64,000 nucleotides of DNA from Lutibacter oricola (GTDB lineage: Bacteria > Bacteroidota > Bacteroidia > Flavobacteriales > Flavobacteriaceae), in contig NZ_FNNJ01000006.1 in the NCBI RefSeq assembly GCF_900106565.1, positions 1-64,000 on the forward strand. Direction: 5' to 3'. Made by a program: the position numbers and the translations under genes. Numbering within the stretch: the first letter of the stretch is position 1; each line of letters begins with the position of its first letter. Below, one piece after another: positions 8,537 to 15,638 of the stretch. The notes under the pieces were generated by a model. That model saw only the letters and a program-made list of their open reading frames with translations, was not told the DNA's origin and did not search any database.

Positions 8537-9350
8537 TATGGAAGATAATTATAATGAATATTTTGAAGTAAATAAAGAAACTTGGAATAAGAAAGTTGCT
8601 ATACATTCGGAATCTGAGTTTTATAATAATAAAGAGTTTTTAAAAGGTAAATGTTCTTTAAATGATTTAGAGCTAAAAGAAGTTGGTGATGTAAAAGGAA
8701 AAAGTCTATTGCATTTGCAATGTCACTTTGGGCAAGATACATTAAGCTGGGAGAGGTTAGGAGCAAATTGTACGGGAATTGATATTTCAATAGAAGGTGT
8801 TAAAAAGGCGCGTGAGTTAAATAAGTTGTTAAATTTAAAAGCAACATTTATAGAAAGTAATTTATATGATGTACCTCAAAATGTAGAAGGACAATTCGAT
8901 ATTGTATTTACATCTTACGGTGTGGTTGGATGGTTGCCAGAGTTAAAAACTTGGGGCGAAATTATTGCAGCTAAATTGAAACCAGGAGGTATTTTTTATA
9001 TGGCCGAATTTCATCCTATTATTTGGATGTTTGATTATTTGCAAGAACCAGCAAAAATGATATATCCTTATTTAAATGATGGTGCTGTATATGAAGAGTA
9101 TGAAGGTACGTATGCAGATGATGGAAAAAAAGGTATGGTAAGTAAAGAGTATGGTTGGAACCACGGATTAGGTGAAGTAATATCTGCTTTGTCTAATGCA
9201 GGTTTAAAAATTGAATTTTTACATGAATTTAATGAGTCGCCTTACGATTGTTTACCAAATATGGAAGTAAATAAAAATGGAATGTATGAGTTTAAAAAGG
9301 ATAAAGGAATGTTTCCTTTAGTATATTCTATAAAGGCAACTAAGAAATAA
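8529..9350 (+). CDS. Class I SAM-dependent methyltransferase
   Basis: A 273-residue soluble methyltransferase with a Rossmann-type SAM fold. Motif I is LLHLQCHFGQDTLSWERLG, and the acidic residue that binds the SAM ribose sits in GIDIS. Motif IV-like FDIVFTSYGVVGWLPEL and post-motif LKPGGIFYMAEFHPI follow. The region WNHGLGEVISALSNAGLKIEFLHEF is typical of the Methyltransf_11/25-type small-molecule enzymes. The start at 8529 overlaps the upstream UbiA-like gene; an alternative ATG lies three codons further (8538). Coupling suggests a shared substrate, perhaps an isoprenoid or quinone-like compound, but this is inference only. A strong terminator follows immediately. Confidence 0.88.
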   Translation: MFSMEDNYNEYFEVNKETWNKKVAIHSESEFYNNKEFLKGKCSLNDLELKEVGDVKGKSLLHLQCHFGQDTLSWERLGANCTGIDISIEGVKKARELNKLLNLKATFIESNLYDVPQNVEGQFDIVFTSYGVVGWLPELKTWGEIIAAKLKPGGIFYMAEFHPIIWMFDYLQEPAKMIYPYLNDGAVYEEYEGTYADDGKKGMVSKEYGWNHGLGEVISALSNAGLKIEFLHEFNESPYDCLPNMEVNKNGMYEFKKDKGMFPLVYSIKATKK

Positions 9351-9381
9351 AAAAGGCTTCCAAATTTGGAAGCCTTTTTTT
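9351..9381. terminator. Bidirectional terminator
   Basis: A perfect palindrome (GGCTTCCAAATTTGGAAGCC, 9355-9374) has A's before it and T's after it, placed between the convergent methyltransferase and coiled-coil genes. Confidence 0.92.
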
Positions 9382-9386
9382 ATGTT

Positions 9387-10163
9387 TTATTTAGATAATA
9401 ACTTGTCAATTTTTTCTTTTTCTTCTTCAGCTAAAGCTCCGTCTACTAAAATTCTACCACTGTGTTCATCAGTAATAATTTTTTTACGACCAGCAATTTC
9501 AACTTGTCTTTGTGGTGGTATAGTAAAGAAAGAACCTCCAGAAGCACCTCTTTGAATAGAAACAACTGCTAAACCATTTTTAACAGAACCTCTAATTCTA
9601 GTATAAGCTTTTAATAAGTGGTCATCAATTAATTCACCGTATTCTTTAGATTTTTCAGATAAAAGCTCTTCTTCTTTTACTGTTTCACCCATAATACCTT
9701 TTAACTCATCAGATTTATGTTTTAATAAGTCTTCTTGTTTTTTAATAACATCCTTAGTTCCAGAAATAACTTCTTTCTTTTGTTCAATTTTAGCTTTGTA
9801 CTCGTTAATTCTTTTCTCAGCTAATTGAATTTCTAATTCTTGATATTCAACTTCTTTAGTTAAAGAATTGAATTCTCTATTATTTCTAACGTTTTTTTGT
9901 TGCTCTGCATATTTCTTCATTAGAGCTTTAGACTCTTCAATTACCAATTTCTTAGCAGAAATATCATTGTCTAAATTAGTTACATCATCATTTAAATTAG
10001 ATAGTCTTTTATTTAAACCAACTATTTCATCTTCTAAATCTTCAATTTCTAAAGGTAATTCACCTCTAACACTTTTAATCTCATCTATTCTAGAGTCAAT
10101 CAATTGTAAGTCGTAAAGAGCTCTTAATTTTTCTTCTACCGTAACTTCTTTCTTTTTAGCCAT
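9387..10163 (-). CDS. Coiled-coil protein with degenerate C4 zinc-ribbon domain
   Basis: A protein of 258 residues starting at MAKKKEVTVEEKL. A longer reading frame exists upstream, but it runs into the neighbouring nif3-like gene and adds an unlikely tail, so I place the start at 10163. Residues about 15-185 form a long coiled coil rich in Lys, Glu and Leu. The last 70 residues align with the C4-type zinc-ribbon proteins often found next to Nif3 (GxxGGxFxxIPPQRQ...EHxGRILVD). In this protein the four expected metal-binding cysteines are replaced (GASGGSFF and ITDEHSGRILV), and the whole protein has no cysteine, so it should not bind zinc there. It lies 1 bp downstream of the Nif3 gene, a widely conserved pairing. 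Molecular role unknown. Confidence 0.85.
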   Translation of the reverse strand: MAKKKEVTVEEKLRALYDLQLIDSRIDEIKSVRGELPLEIEDLEDEIVGLNKRLSNLNDDVTNLDNDISAKKLVIEESKALMKKYAEQQKNVRNNREFNSLTKEVEYQELEIQLAEKRINEYKAKIEQKKEVISGTKDVIKKQEDLLKHKSDELKGIMGETVKEEELLSEKSKEYGELIDDHLLKAYTRIRGSVKNGLAVVSIQRGASGGSFFTIPPQRQVEIAGRKKIITDEHSGRILVDGALAEEEKEKIDKLLSK

Positions 10164-10164
10164 A

Positions 10165-11259
10165 TTATAAGTAATAAATTGGATTCGTGTTTTTTTGTGA
10201 CAAAATGATTGCAAAATTATGAAATTTTTTCGTAAGAATGTCAACTAAAAGATTTTTTGTGAATTGTTCGCTTTCATAATGACCAATATCAGCTACAATT
10301 ATCTTGTTTTCAGCCTTGTAAAACTCGTGGTATTTTATATCTGAAGTTATATAAATATCTGCTCCAGCTGCAATAGCATTATTTATGGCAAAGCTCCCTG
10401 AACCACCTAAAACAGCGACTTTTTTTATAGGCTTGCCTAAAAATTGAGAATGCCTTATTCCTTTTGCATTCATTTTAGTTTTTACTAATTTTAAAAAATC
10501 AATCTCATTCATTGAGTTATCAAGTTCAGCAATCATTCCCATACCAATTTCTTGGTTAATATTGTCTATTGGGTTAATTTCATAGGCAACTTCTTCGTAA
10601 GGGTGTGCATTAAAGAGAGATTTTAGTATTGTTTTTTCTTTATGCTTTTCAAAAATTACACTTATTAAAACTTCTTTTTCTGAATGATTTTCACCTTTAA
10701 CACCAATAGTTGGGCTCGAATTTTCATTGCCTCTATAAGTTCCTATTCCTTCAGTATTAAAACTACAATTGTCATAATTTCCAATACTACCAGCACCAGC
10801 ATTAAACAATGCTGTTCTTATTTTTTCTGAAGCATCAATAGGAGCGTAGGTTGTTAGTTTTTTAATGGTGTTTTTCTGCGGAATTAAAATTTGTTTGTTT
10901 TTTAAACCTAACATTTCGCAAATTTTAGCATTTACACCAGCAAAGCAATTATCTAAAGCGGTATGCATTGCATAAATTGCTATGTCATTTTTAATAGCTT
11001 TTAAAACTACACGTTCTACATAATTAGAACCATTTAATTTTTTTAATCCAGAAAAAATAATTGGATGAAAACTAACAATTAAATTACAGTTTTTCTCAAT
11101 AGCTTCATCAACAATATTTTCTAAAGTATCTAAAGTAACAAGCACACCAGTTACTTCTGTAGAATAATCTCCAACAAGTAAGCCTACGTTATCAAAACCT
11201 TCAGCATAACTAAGCGGAGCAATTTCTTCAATACAATTGGTAATATCTTTAATTTTCAT
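10165..11259 (-). CDS. Nif3-like dinuclear metal centre protein
   Basis: A 364-residue Nif3/YbgI/YqfO family protein (annotated in databases as GTP cyclohydrolase I type 2-like). It forms toroidal hexamers with a dinuclear metal site; the cellular role is not established. Metal ligands are visible: His in IVSFHPIIF, His and Asp in YAMHTALDNC, and C-terminal His and Glu in IGHYESEQF. The middle insert (about residues 140-235, ending in HPYEEVAYEI) is the PII-like domain of the longer, YqfO-type members. The downstream coiled-coil gene begins 1 bp after its stop, so the two are translationally coupled. Confidence 0.93.
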   Translation of the reverse strand: MKIKDITNCIEEIAPLSYAEGFDNVGLLVGDYSTEVTGVLVTLDTLENIVDEAIEKNCNLIVSFHPIIFSGLKKLNGSNYVERVVLKAIKNDIAIYAMHTALDNCFAGVNAKICEMLGLKNKQILIPQKNTIKKLTTYAPIDASEKIRTALFNAGAGSIGNYDNCSFNTEGIGTYRGNENSSPTIGVKGENHSEKEVLISVIFEKHKEKTILKSLFNAHPYEEVAYEINPIDNINQEIGMGMIAELDNSMNEIDFLKLVKTKMNAKGIRHSQFLGKPIKKVAVLGGSGSFAINNAIAAGADIYITSDIKYHEFYKAENKIIVADIGHYESEQFTKNLLVDILTKKFHNFAIILSQKNTNPIYYL

Positions 11260-11339
11260 ATAAAAAGTATTCTATAACAAATATAATTTTAATGCTAGAA
11301 AGTTAAAGTATTTATGGTTAAAAATATTGATTAGTTTCG

Positions 11340-11347
11340 TAATTTTG
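11340..11347 (+). promoter_or_regulatory. -7 box of lpxK
   Basis: TAATTTTG matches TAnnTTTG and ends 6 nt before the ATG at 11354. This also argues against the longer upstream TTG start at 11327, which would lie upstream of the promoter box. Confidence 0.5.
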
Positions 11348-11353
11348 CAGTTG

Positions 11354-12391
11354 ATGAAATTGTTACGCAAAATATTATATCCTTTTTCCTTAATTTATGG
11401 AAGCATAACAGCTATACGAAACTATTTGTATAACAATAACCATATGCAATCTACCAAGTTTAAAACACCTATTATAGTTGTAGGAAATTTAAGTGTTGGA
11501 GGAACTGGTAAAACACCTCAAATAGAATATTTAATACGATTGTTGAAAGATAATTTTAAAGTAGCCGTTTTAAGTAGAGGGTATAAACGAAAAAGTAAGG
11601 GCTTTGTGTTGGCTAATGAAACTGTAAATGCAGAAACTATAGGTGACGAACCTTTTCAGTATTATAAAAAATTTGAAACTATAAAAGTAGGAGTAGACGC
11701 TAATAGAGTTAACGGAATTAATCAGTTAAAACAATTGCAAAGTTCACCAGAAGTTATTTTGCTAGATGATGCATACCAGCATAGGAAAGTTGATGCTGGA
11801 TTTAATATTTTGCTAACATCATATAATAATTTATATGTAGATGATGCAATGCTACCAACTGGTAACTTACGCGAAAATATTTCGGGTGCAGAAAGAGCAA
11901 AGGTTATTATTGTAACAAAATGTCCGCAAGATTTAGATGAAGAAACACAATTTAAAATTGCTCAAAAATTAAAGCCAACCTTATACCAAACAGTATTTTT
12001 TACAACTATAGATTATGCTCAAAGTGTAAAAGGTAATAAAGAAATAAAAATTGATGATTTAAAAAATTACGAAGTATTGTTAGTAACCGGTATTGCAAAC
12101 CCGGTACCGTTAACTAATTTTTTAAACTCTAAAGGAATTATTTATTCTCATTTAGAATATCCAGATCATTACTTTTTTTCTGAAAAAGATATTGCAGATA
12201 TAAAAAATAAATTCAATAAGTTAAATTCAAAAAATAAGATAATTTTAACTACAGAAAAGGATTATATGCGTACTTTTGATAAGTTTGACTATTTGCATTA
12301 TTTGCCAATAAAAACAAAGTTTATTAATCATAAAACAGATTTTGATAATCTCATAAATACATATGTGGAACAAAGTTCAAGAAACAGTTAA
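11354..12391 (+). CDS. lpxK: Tetraacyldisaccharide 4'-kinase
   Basis: LpxK phosphorylates the 4'-position of the lipid A disaccharide precursor at the inner membrane, the sixth step of lipid A synthesis. I start it at MKLLRKILYPFSLIYG (11354; 345 residues) because the TTG at 11327 precedes the promoter box. An N-terminal membrane-associated helix is followed by PIIVVGNLSVGGTGKTP, the P-loop of this family, then VLSRGYKRKSKG and DDAYQHRKV, a family signature. The end has TTEKDYMR. Its 3' end overlaps the purine nucleoside phosphorylase gene by 29 bp, an operon arrangement with no obvious metabolic link. No other lipid A synthesis gene is adjacent. Confidence 0.96.
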   Translation: MKLLRKILYPFSLIYGSITAIRNYLYNNNHMQSTKFKTPIIVVGNLSVGGTGKTPQIEYLIRLLKDNFKVAVLSRGYKRKSKGFVLANETVNAETIGDEPFQYYKKFETIKVGVDANRVNGINQLKQLQSSPEVILLDDAYQHRKVDAGFNILLTSYNNLYVDDAMLPTGNLRENISGAERAKVIIVTKCPQDLDEETQFKIAQKLKPTLYQTVFFTTIDYAQSVKGNKEIKIDDLKNYEVLLVTGIANPVPLTNFLNSKGIIYSHLEYPDHYFFSEKDIADIKNKFNKLNSKNKIILTTEKDYMRTFDKFDYLHYLPIKTKFINHKTDFDNLINTYVEQSSRNS

Positions 12392-13172
12392 GTTTTTACA
12401 AAATAAAGGAATAGAAGCACCTGATTATGGTATAATTTTAGGTACAGGTTTAGGTAATTTAGTTGAGAAAATTGATACTGAATTAGTATTGCCTTATGAG
12501 GAAATACCAAATTTTCCGGTTTCAACAGTGCAAGGGCATTCAGGTGAATTAATTATAGGTAAAATTGGAACAAAAAAAATAATTGCTATGCGTGGTCGTT
12601 TTCATTATTATGAAGGTTGGACTATGGAGCAAACTATTTTTCCTGTTAGAGTAATGAAATATTTAGGAGTTGAAAACTTAATAGTTTCAAATGCTTCTGG
12701 AGGTGTTAATGCAGACTTTAAAGTTGGTGATGTTATGATAATTACAGATCATATAAATATGATTCCAGAACATCCATTACGTGGAAAAAACGATGAACGT
12801 TTTGGACCTAGATTTGTTGATATGCACGAGCCATATAGCAAGGCTTTAATTTCTAAAATGGAACAAGTTGCAGAGAAATTGGATGTAAAAGTTAAAAAAG
12901 GGATTTATTTAGCATTACAAGGACCAACTTTTGAAACTCCTGCGGAATATAAAATGGTGAAACTTATGGGAGCTGATGCCGTTGGTATGTCAACAGTACC
13001 AGAAGTTATTGTAGCCAAGCATATGGGAATGACTTGCTTTGGAATATCTGTAATTACCGATTTAGGTGTTGAAGGAATTGTAGAGTCTGTTTCTCATGAA
13101 GAAGTACAAAAAGTTGCAAAAATTGCTGAAAAAGTTGTGGGTAGATTAGTAGAAGAGTTTGTGAAAAGCTAA
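12363..13172 (+). CDS. punA: Purine nucleoside phosphorylase (trimeric type)
   Basis: A 269-residue purine nucleoside phosphorylase of the trimeric class specific for inosine and guanosine. It splits the nucleoside with phosphate into base and ribose-1-phosphate for salvage. Phosphate- and substrate-site motifs are visible: ILGTGLGNL, TVQGHSGELIIG, MRGRFHYYEGW, SNASGGVN, GIYLALQGPTFETPAEYKM and AVGMSTVPEV. Length is standard. It starts inside the 3' end of lpxK (ATG TGG at 12363) with no room for its own leader, so it depends on the lpxK transcript. The specificity claim rests on family membership, not on tested residues. Confidence 0.94.
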   Translation: MWNKVQETVKFLQNKGIEAPDYGIILGTGLGNLVEKIDTELVLPYEEIPNFPVSTVQGHSGELIIGKIGTKKIIAMRGRFHYYEGWTMEQTIFPVRVMKYLGVENLIVSNASGGVNADFKVGDVMIITDHINMIPEHPLRGKNDERFGPRFVDMHEPYSKALISKMEQVAEKLDVKVKKGIYLALQGPTFETPAEYKMVKLMGADAVGMSTVPEVIVAKHMGMTCFGISVITDLGVEGIVESVSHEEVQKVAKIAEKVVGRLVEEFVKS

Positions 13173-13210
13173 TTTGGCATTATTTTAGTATAGTATTATA
13201 AAACTTTAGA

Positions 13211-13675
13211 ATGAAAAAAGTATTAATAGTTGGTTTGGTAGCTTTAATATCTGTCGCTTTTGTAAATGCACAGGATAGCGTAAAAAATGCTCATAAGGTA
13301 AAATGGGAAGAAAGTTTTACAAAAGCAGAGCGTTTGTCAAAATCTAAAAATAAGCCAATGCTTATTTTTTTTACAGGCTCAGATTGGTGCGGACCTTGCA
13401 AAATGTTAATAGAAGATTTTTTTAGTACTGAAAAATTCTCTTCTTATAAAGATAAGTATGTATTGTATGAAGCAGATTATCCTAGAAATAGAGACTTAGT
13501 TTCGGCTTCACAGAAGAAAGATAATAGTAAGTTACAGAAAAAATACGGAGTGTCGTCATTTCCTACTATAGTAATAGTAGATTCTAAAGGAAAAGAATTA
13601 GATAGGAGAAAAGGATACAATTTTATGAGAGATCCAAGTTATCATTTTGCACTTATTGAAAAGCATATAAAATAA
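13211..13675 (+). CDS. Periplasmic thioredoxin-fold protein
   Basis: A 154-residue exported thioredoxin-family protein. It has a signal peptide (about residues 1-20, ending VNAQ) and the redox motif W-C-G-P-C-K at Cys60/Cys63, preceded by PMLIFFTGSDW. The cis-proline region is VSSFPTIVIVDSKGKE. It likely reduces or exchanges disulfides in periplasmic proteins. The fold is short, as in the DUF255/thioredoxin_7-like proteins common in flavobacteria. It sits 38 bp after the purine phosphorylase and just before a strong terminator. No client protein can be inferred from the context. Confidence 0.9.
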   Translation: MKKVLIVGLVALISVAFVNAQDSVKNAHKVKWEESFTKAERLSKSKNKPMLIFFTGSDWCGPCKMLIEDFFSTEKFSSYKDKYVLYEADYPRNRDLVSASQKKDNSKLQKKYGVSSFPTIVIVDSKGKELDRRKGYNFMRDPSYHFALIEKHIK

Positions 13676-13696
13676 AAGTAGTTAGCTTATATATTA

Positions 13697-13727
13697 AAAA
13701 CCTGCAATTAATTGCGGGTTTTTTTAT
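13697..13727 (+). terminator. Rho-independent terminator
   Basis: The hairpin CCTGCAATTAATTGCGGG (13701-13718, one G-U pair) is followed by a run of T's. It ends the lpxK-phosphorylase-thioredoxin unit. Confidence 0.88.
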
Positions 13728-14150
13728 GTGTAAATTCAAACAATTTTGTAGTTGTCGTAATCTTTTCTAGTCATATTTTTTGTTCTCAATAAATCCAAGA
13801 GTGAATTCATTTATTTCATTCTCTTCAATTTTATTTAAACAGTTCGAAAGTATTGTAGCTTTTTTGTTTTGTAGTAGAATAAAAAGGTTGTGTTTGCTAT
13901 ATTATTAGTATAATAAAAGAATAGATGCATAAACATAGTATTATTGCTCTAAACATTAATTGAATAGAATGAGATATTTCCATTTTCTTTTATAATTAAT
14001 TCTTTCAATATTAATTAATTGCTTGTGTTTCGGTAAATCATATTTTTTAAAATCGAATGAATAGATACTATATATAAAGGGTTTTAAAACTAAAAATGTA
14101 GTGTTAGAATTATAGATTTTAAGTATAGAATGTTATTAACTATAAGACAC
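13728..14150. other. Gene-poor AT-rich stretch
   Basis: This is the only gap in the window longer than 300 bp (13676-14197 between genes). Apart from the terminators at its two ends and a possible gene remnant on the minus strand (13767-13901), I see no convincing start-to-stop gene, RNA gene or mobile element. Confidence 0.6.
13767..13901 (-). pseudogene. Possible gene remnant, unknown protein
   Basis: On the minus strand an open stretch of 44 codons with no ATG runs to a TAG at 13767-13769. It reads in part NKKATILSNCLNKIEENEIN followed by EFTLGFIENKKYD. The composition (charged, balanced, ending FIENKKYD) looks like real soluble protein rather than random translation of AT-rich DNA. It is cut off at its 5' side by a TAA at 13902-13904. 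I read it as the tail of a decayed gene. I do not recognise the family and cannot exclude chance. Confidence 0.3.
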
Positions 14151-14151
14151 A

Positions 14152-14178
14152 AAAAAGCCCGCATAAAGCGGGCTTTTA
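14152..14178 (-). terminator. Terminator of the repeat-containing OmpA gene
   Basis: The GC-rich hairpin GCCCGCATAAAGCGGGC (14157-14173) is preceded on the plus strand by A's, which read as a U-tract after the stem on the minus strand. It lies about 20 bp downstream of the stop at 14198. Confidence 0.9.
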
Positions 14179-14197
14179 TATTTGAGTTTAGTAGTAA

Positions 14198-15433
14198 TTA
14201 TTGGTTAATTACTCTAAAAGTAGTTCTTCTGTTTGCTCTGTGTTCTCTTTCAGTACAAGAAACTCCATCAGAACATCTGTTAGTTAAACGGTTTTCACCA
14301 TAACCATTACCAGTTAATTTACTAGAGTTGATTCCTTTAGAAATTAAGTAGTTAGTTACTGCTAATGCTCTTCTTTCAGATAAGTCTTGGTTGCTAGTTT
14401 TAGAACCTCTAGAATCTGTGTGAGACTCAATTGCTACAGCTACACCAGTTTTTAATACAGGTAATAAACGAGTATCAATAATTCTTTTAGCTTCAGGAGT
14501 TAAAGTAGCGCTTCCTAAGTTCCAGTTAATTGGTAATACACTGTTTTGTGTAATAGCACAGTCAACTTCTTTCCAAGTAGTTAAACCACCTTTTTGAACT
14601 AAAACTTCTTTAGTTACAGTTTTGTATTGAGCAGGAACTGTTACTTCTTCAGCCCAAGCATCTTTTACTAAAACAACTTTTTTAATTGTAGAGTATTGTG
14701 CAGGAATCTCAACAACTTTAGTAGTTGGAGGTGTTACCATTACAGTTTTCTTAACAACTTTAGTTACTTCAGGAATAGTAATTTGTCTTGTAGTTGGTTC
14801 TTTAGCTACAACAGTTTTCTTATAAGATTTGTCAAAACCTGGTACATTAGTTTTTACTGTGTGAGCATCAACATTTAATTTTGTTAAAGCAACAGTTACA
14901 AACTGAGCAGGAATTGGCTTATAACACCAGTATCTACAATCGTTAGGATCGTCAGACTGACAGTCAGGAGCTTTATCACTCATTTGCCATACAGCTGAAG
15001 CTGGTTTAATTTCGATAGTTTGAGAATCAGGGCTAAAAGTAGCAGGTATAGCTTTTAATGCAGATGCATCTTGCTTTGCTGTATAGCTAACAGTTTCTGA
15101 TCCAAAAGATCCAGGAACAACTTCTAAAGCGTAACTAGCTTCTTTTACAACAACAACAACGTCTCTAGTTTCGTAAACTGCAGGAACAATTTTTAAAGTT
15201 TTACTAGCTTCTTGAACTAATACTCTTTCTGTTTCTGTTTTGTACTGAGCTGGACGAGTTACAATTTTTTTGTAAGCAGCTTTTGTTTCGATTGTTACGT
15301 CTTCGTTTTTCCATACATCTGGAGTTTTACAACGAACGTAGCATTTACCTGGTTCTGGGTTAGTTGGTAAGTCTTGTGCAATTGCACTAGCTCCAAACAT
15401 AAGTAATGAAATTGAAAATAATAGTTTTTTCAT
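14198..15433 (-). CDS. OmpA family protein with internal V/P/Y repeats
   Basis: A 411-residue secreted envelope protein with a signal peptide (about residues 1-19, ending AIAQ) and a C-terminal OmpA peptidoglycan-binding domain (about 295-411: ESHTDSRGSKTS, LSERRALAVTNYL, HRANRRTTFRV). Between them, residues about 45-290 carry many copies of a short unit of the type VxIPAQYxTxxKxVLVxxA (for example PAQYKTETERVLVQEA, PAQYSTIKKVVLVKDA, PAQYKTVTKEVLVQKG), with a Cys-containing insert (CQSDDPNDCRYWCYKPIP). The repeats are probably short beta-strand pairs, possibly a surface or periplasmic stalk. The C-terminal end resembles that of the OmpA protein at 2862-4466, including the paired cysteines in RCSDGVSC. 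The gene is monocistronic, with two 35-bp repeats upstream and a strong terminator downstream. Function beyond wall anchoring is unknown. Confidence 0.88.
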   Translation of the reverse strand: MKKLLFSISLLMFGASAIAQDLPTNPEPGKCYVRCKTPDVWKNEDVTIETKAAYKKIVTRPAQYKTETERVLVQEASKTLKIVPAVYETRDVVVVVKEASYALEVVPGSFGSETVSYTAKQDASALKAIPATFSPDSQTIEIKPASAVWQMSDKAPDCQSDDPNDCRYWCYKPIPAQFVTVALTKLNVDAHTVKTNVPGFDKSYKKTVVAKEPTTRQITIPEVTKVVKKTVMVTPPTTKVVEIPAQYSTIKKVVLVKDAWAEEVTVPAQYKTVTKEVLVQKGGLTTWKEVDCAITQNSVLPINWNLGSATLTPEAKRIIDTRLLPVLKTGVAVAIESHTDSRGSKTSNQDLSERRALAVTNYLISKGINSSKLTGNGYGENRLTNRCSDGVSCTEREHRANRRTTFRVINQ

Positions 15434-15492
15434 AATGTTAATTTGATTGTTAAAAATTTATAAAAGTTAATTAAAATACTTTCTTACATACG

Positions 15493-15527
15493 TTATGACA
15501 CCGCGTAGGGAGAAAGGTCACAATTTT
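15493..15527 (-). promoter_or_regulatory. 35-bp repeated element, copy 1 (gene-proximal)
   Basis: On the minus strand (the gene's direction) this reads TTGTGACC, 14 nt, then GTGTCATAA. The inner stretch contains CTCCCT, also shared with copy 2. The ends are partly complementary (TTGTGAC/GTCATAA). The layout resembles an ECF-sigma promoter (a -35-like TGTGACC, 16 nt, then GTC) and would put a start site roughly 50 nt before the ATG at 15433. A dyad operator or RNA hairpin is also possible. Confidence 0.5.
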
Positions 15528-15550
15528 ATTTAAATTATTTTGTACAATAC

Positions 15551-15585
15551 TTATGACACTAATGAGGGAGGATGGTCACAATTTT
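15551..15585 (-). promoter_or_regulatory. 35-bp repeated element, copy 2 (distal)
   Basis: It has the same TTGTGACC ... CTCCCT ... GTGTCATAA layout as copy 1, 58 bp further upstream. Both ends and the CTCCCT core are identical, while about half of the inner 14 bases differ. Conservation of exact spacing in two copies argues for function. Confidence 0.5.
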
Positions 15586-15638
15586 TTTTGGCAAATATAA
15601 TATTATTTATGATAAATGATAATATTTGTCATAAAATA

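Noticed and set aside
10164-10244. N-terminal extension of the coiled-coil protein
   Set aside because: It overlaps the 3' end of the Nif3 gene and has no family support; the MAKKK start lies 1 bp after that gene's stop.
13897-13956. 19-codon hydrophobic minus-strand ORF next to the gene remnant
   Set aside because: Too short, AT-rich and unsupported; a chance frame cannot be excluded.
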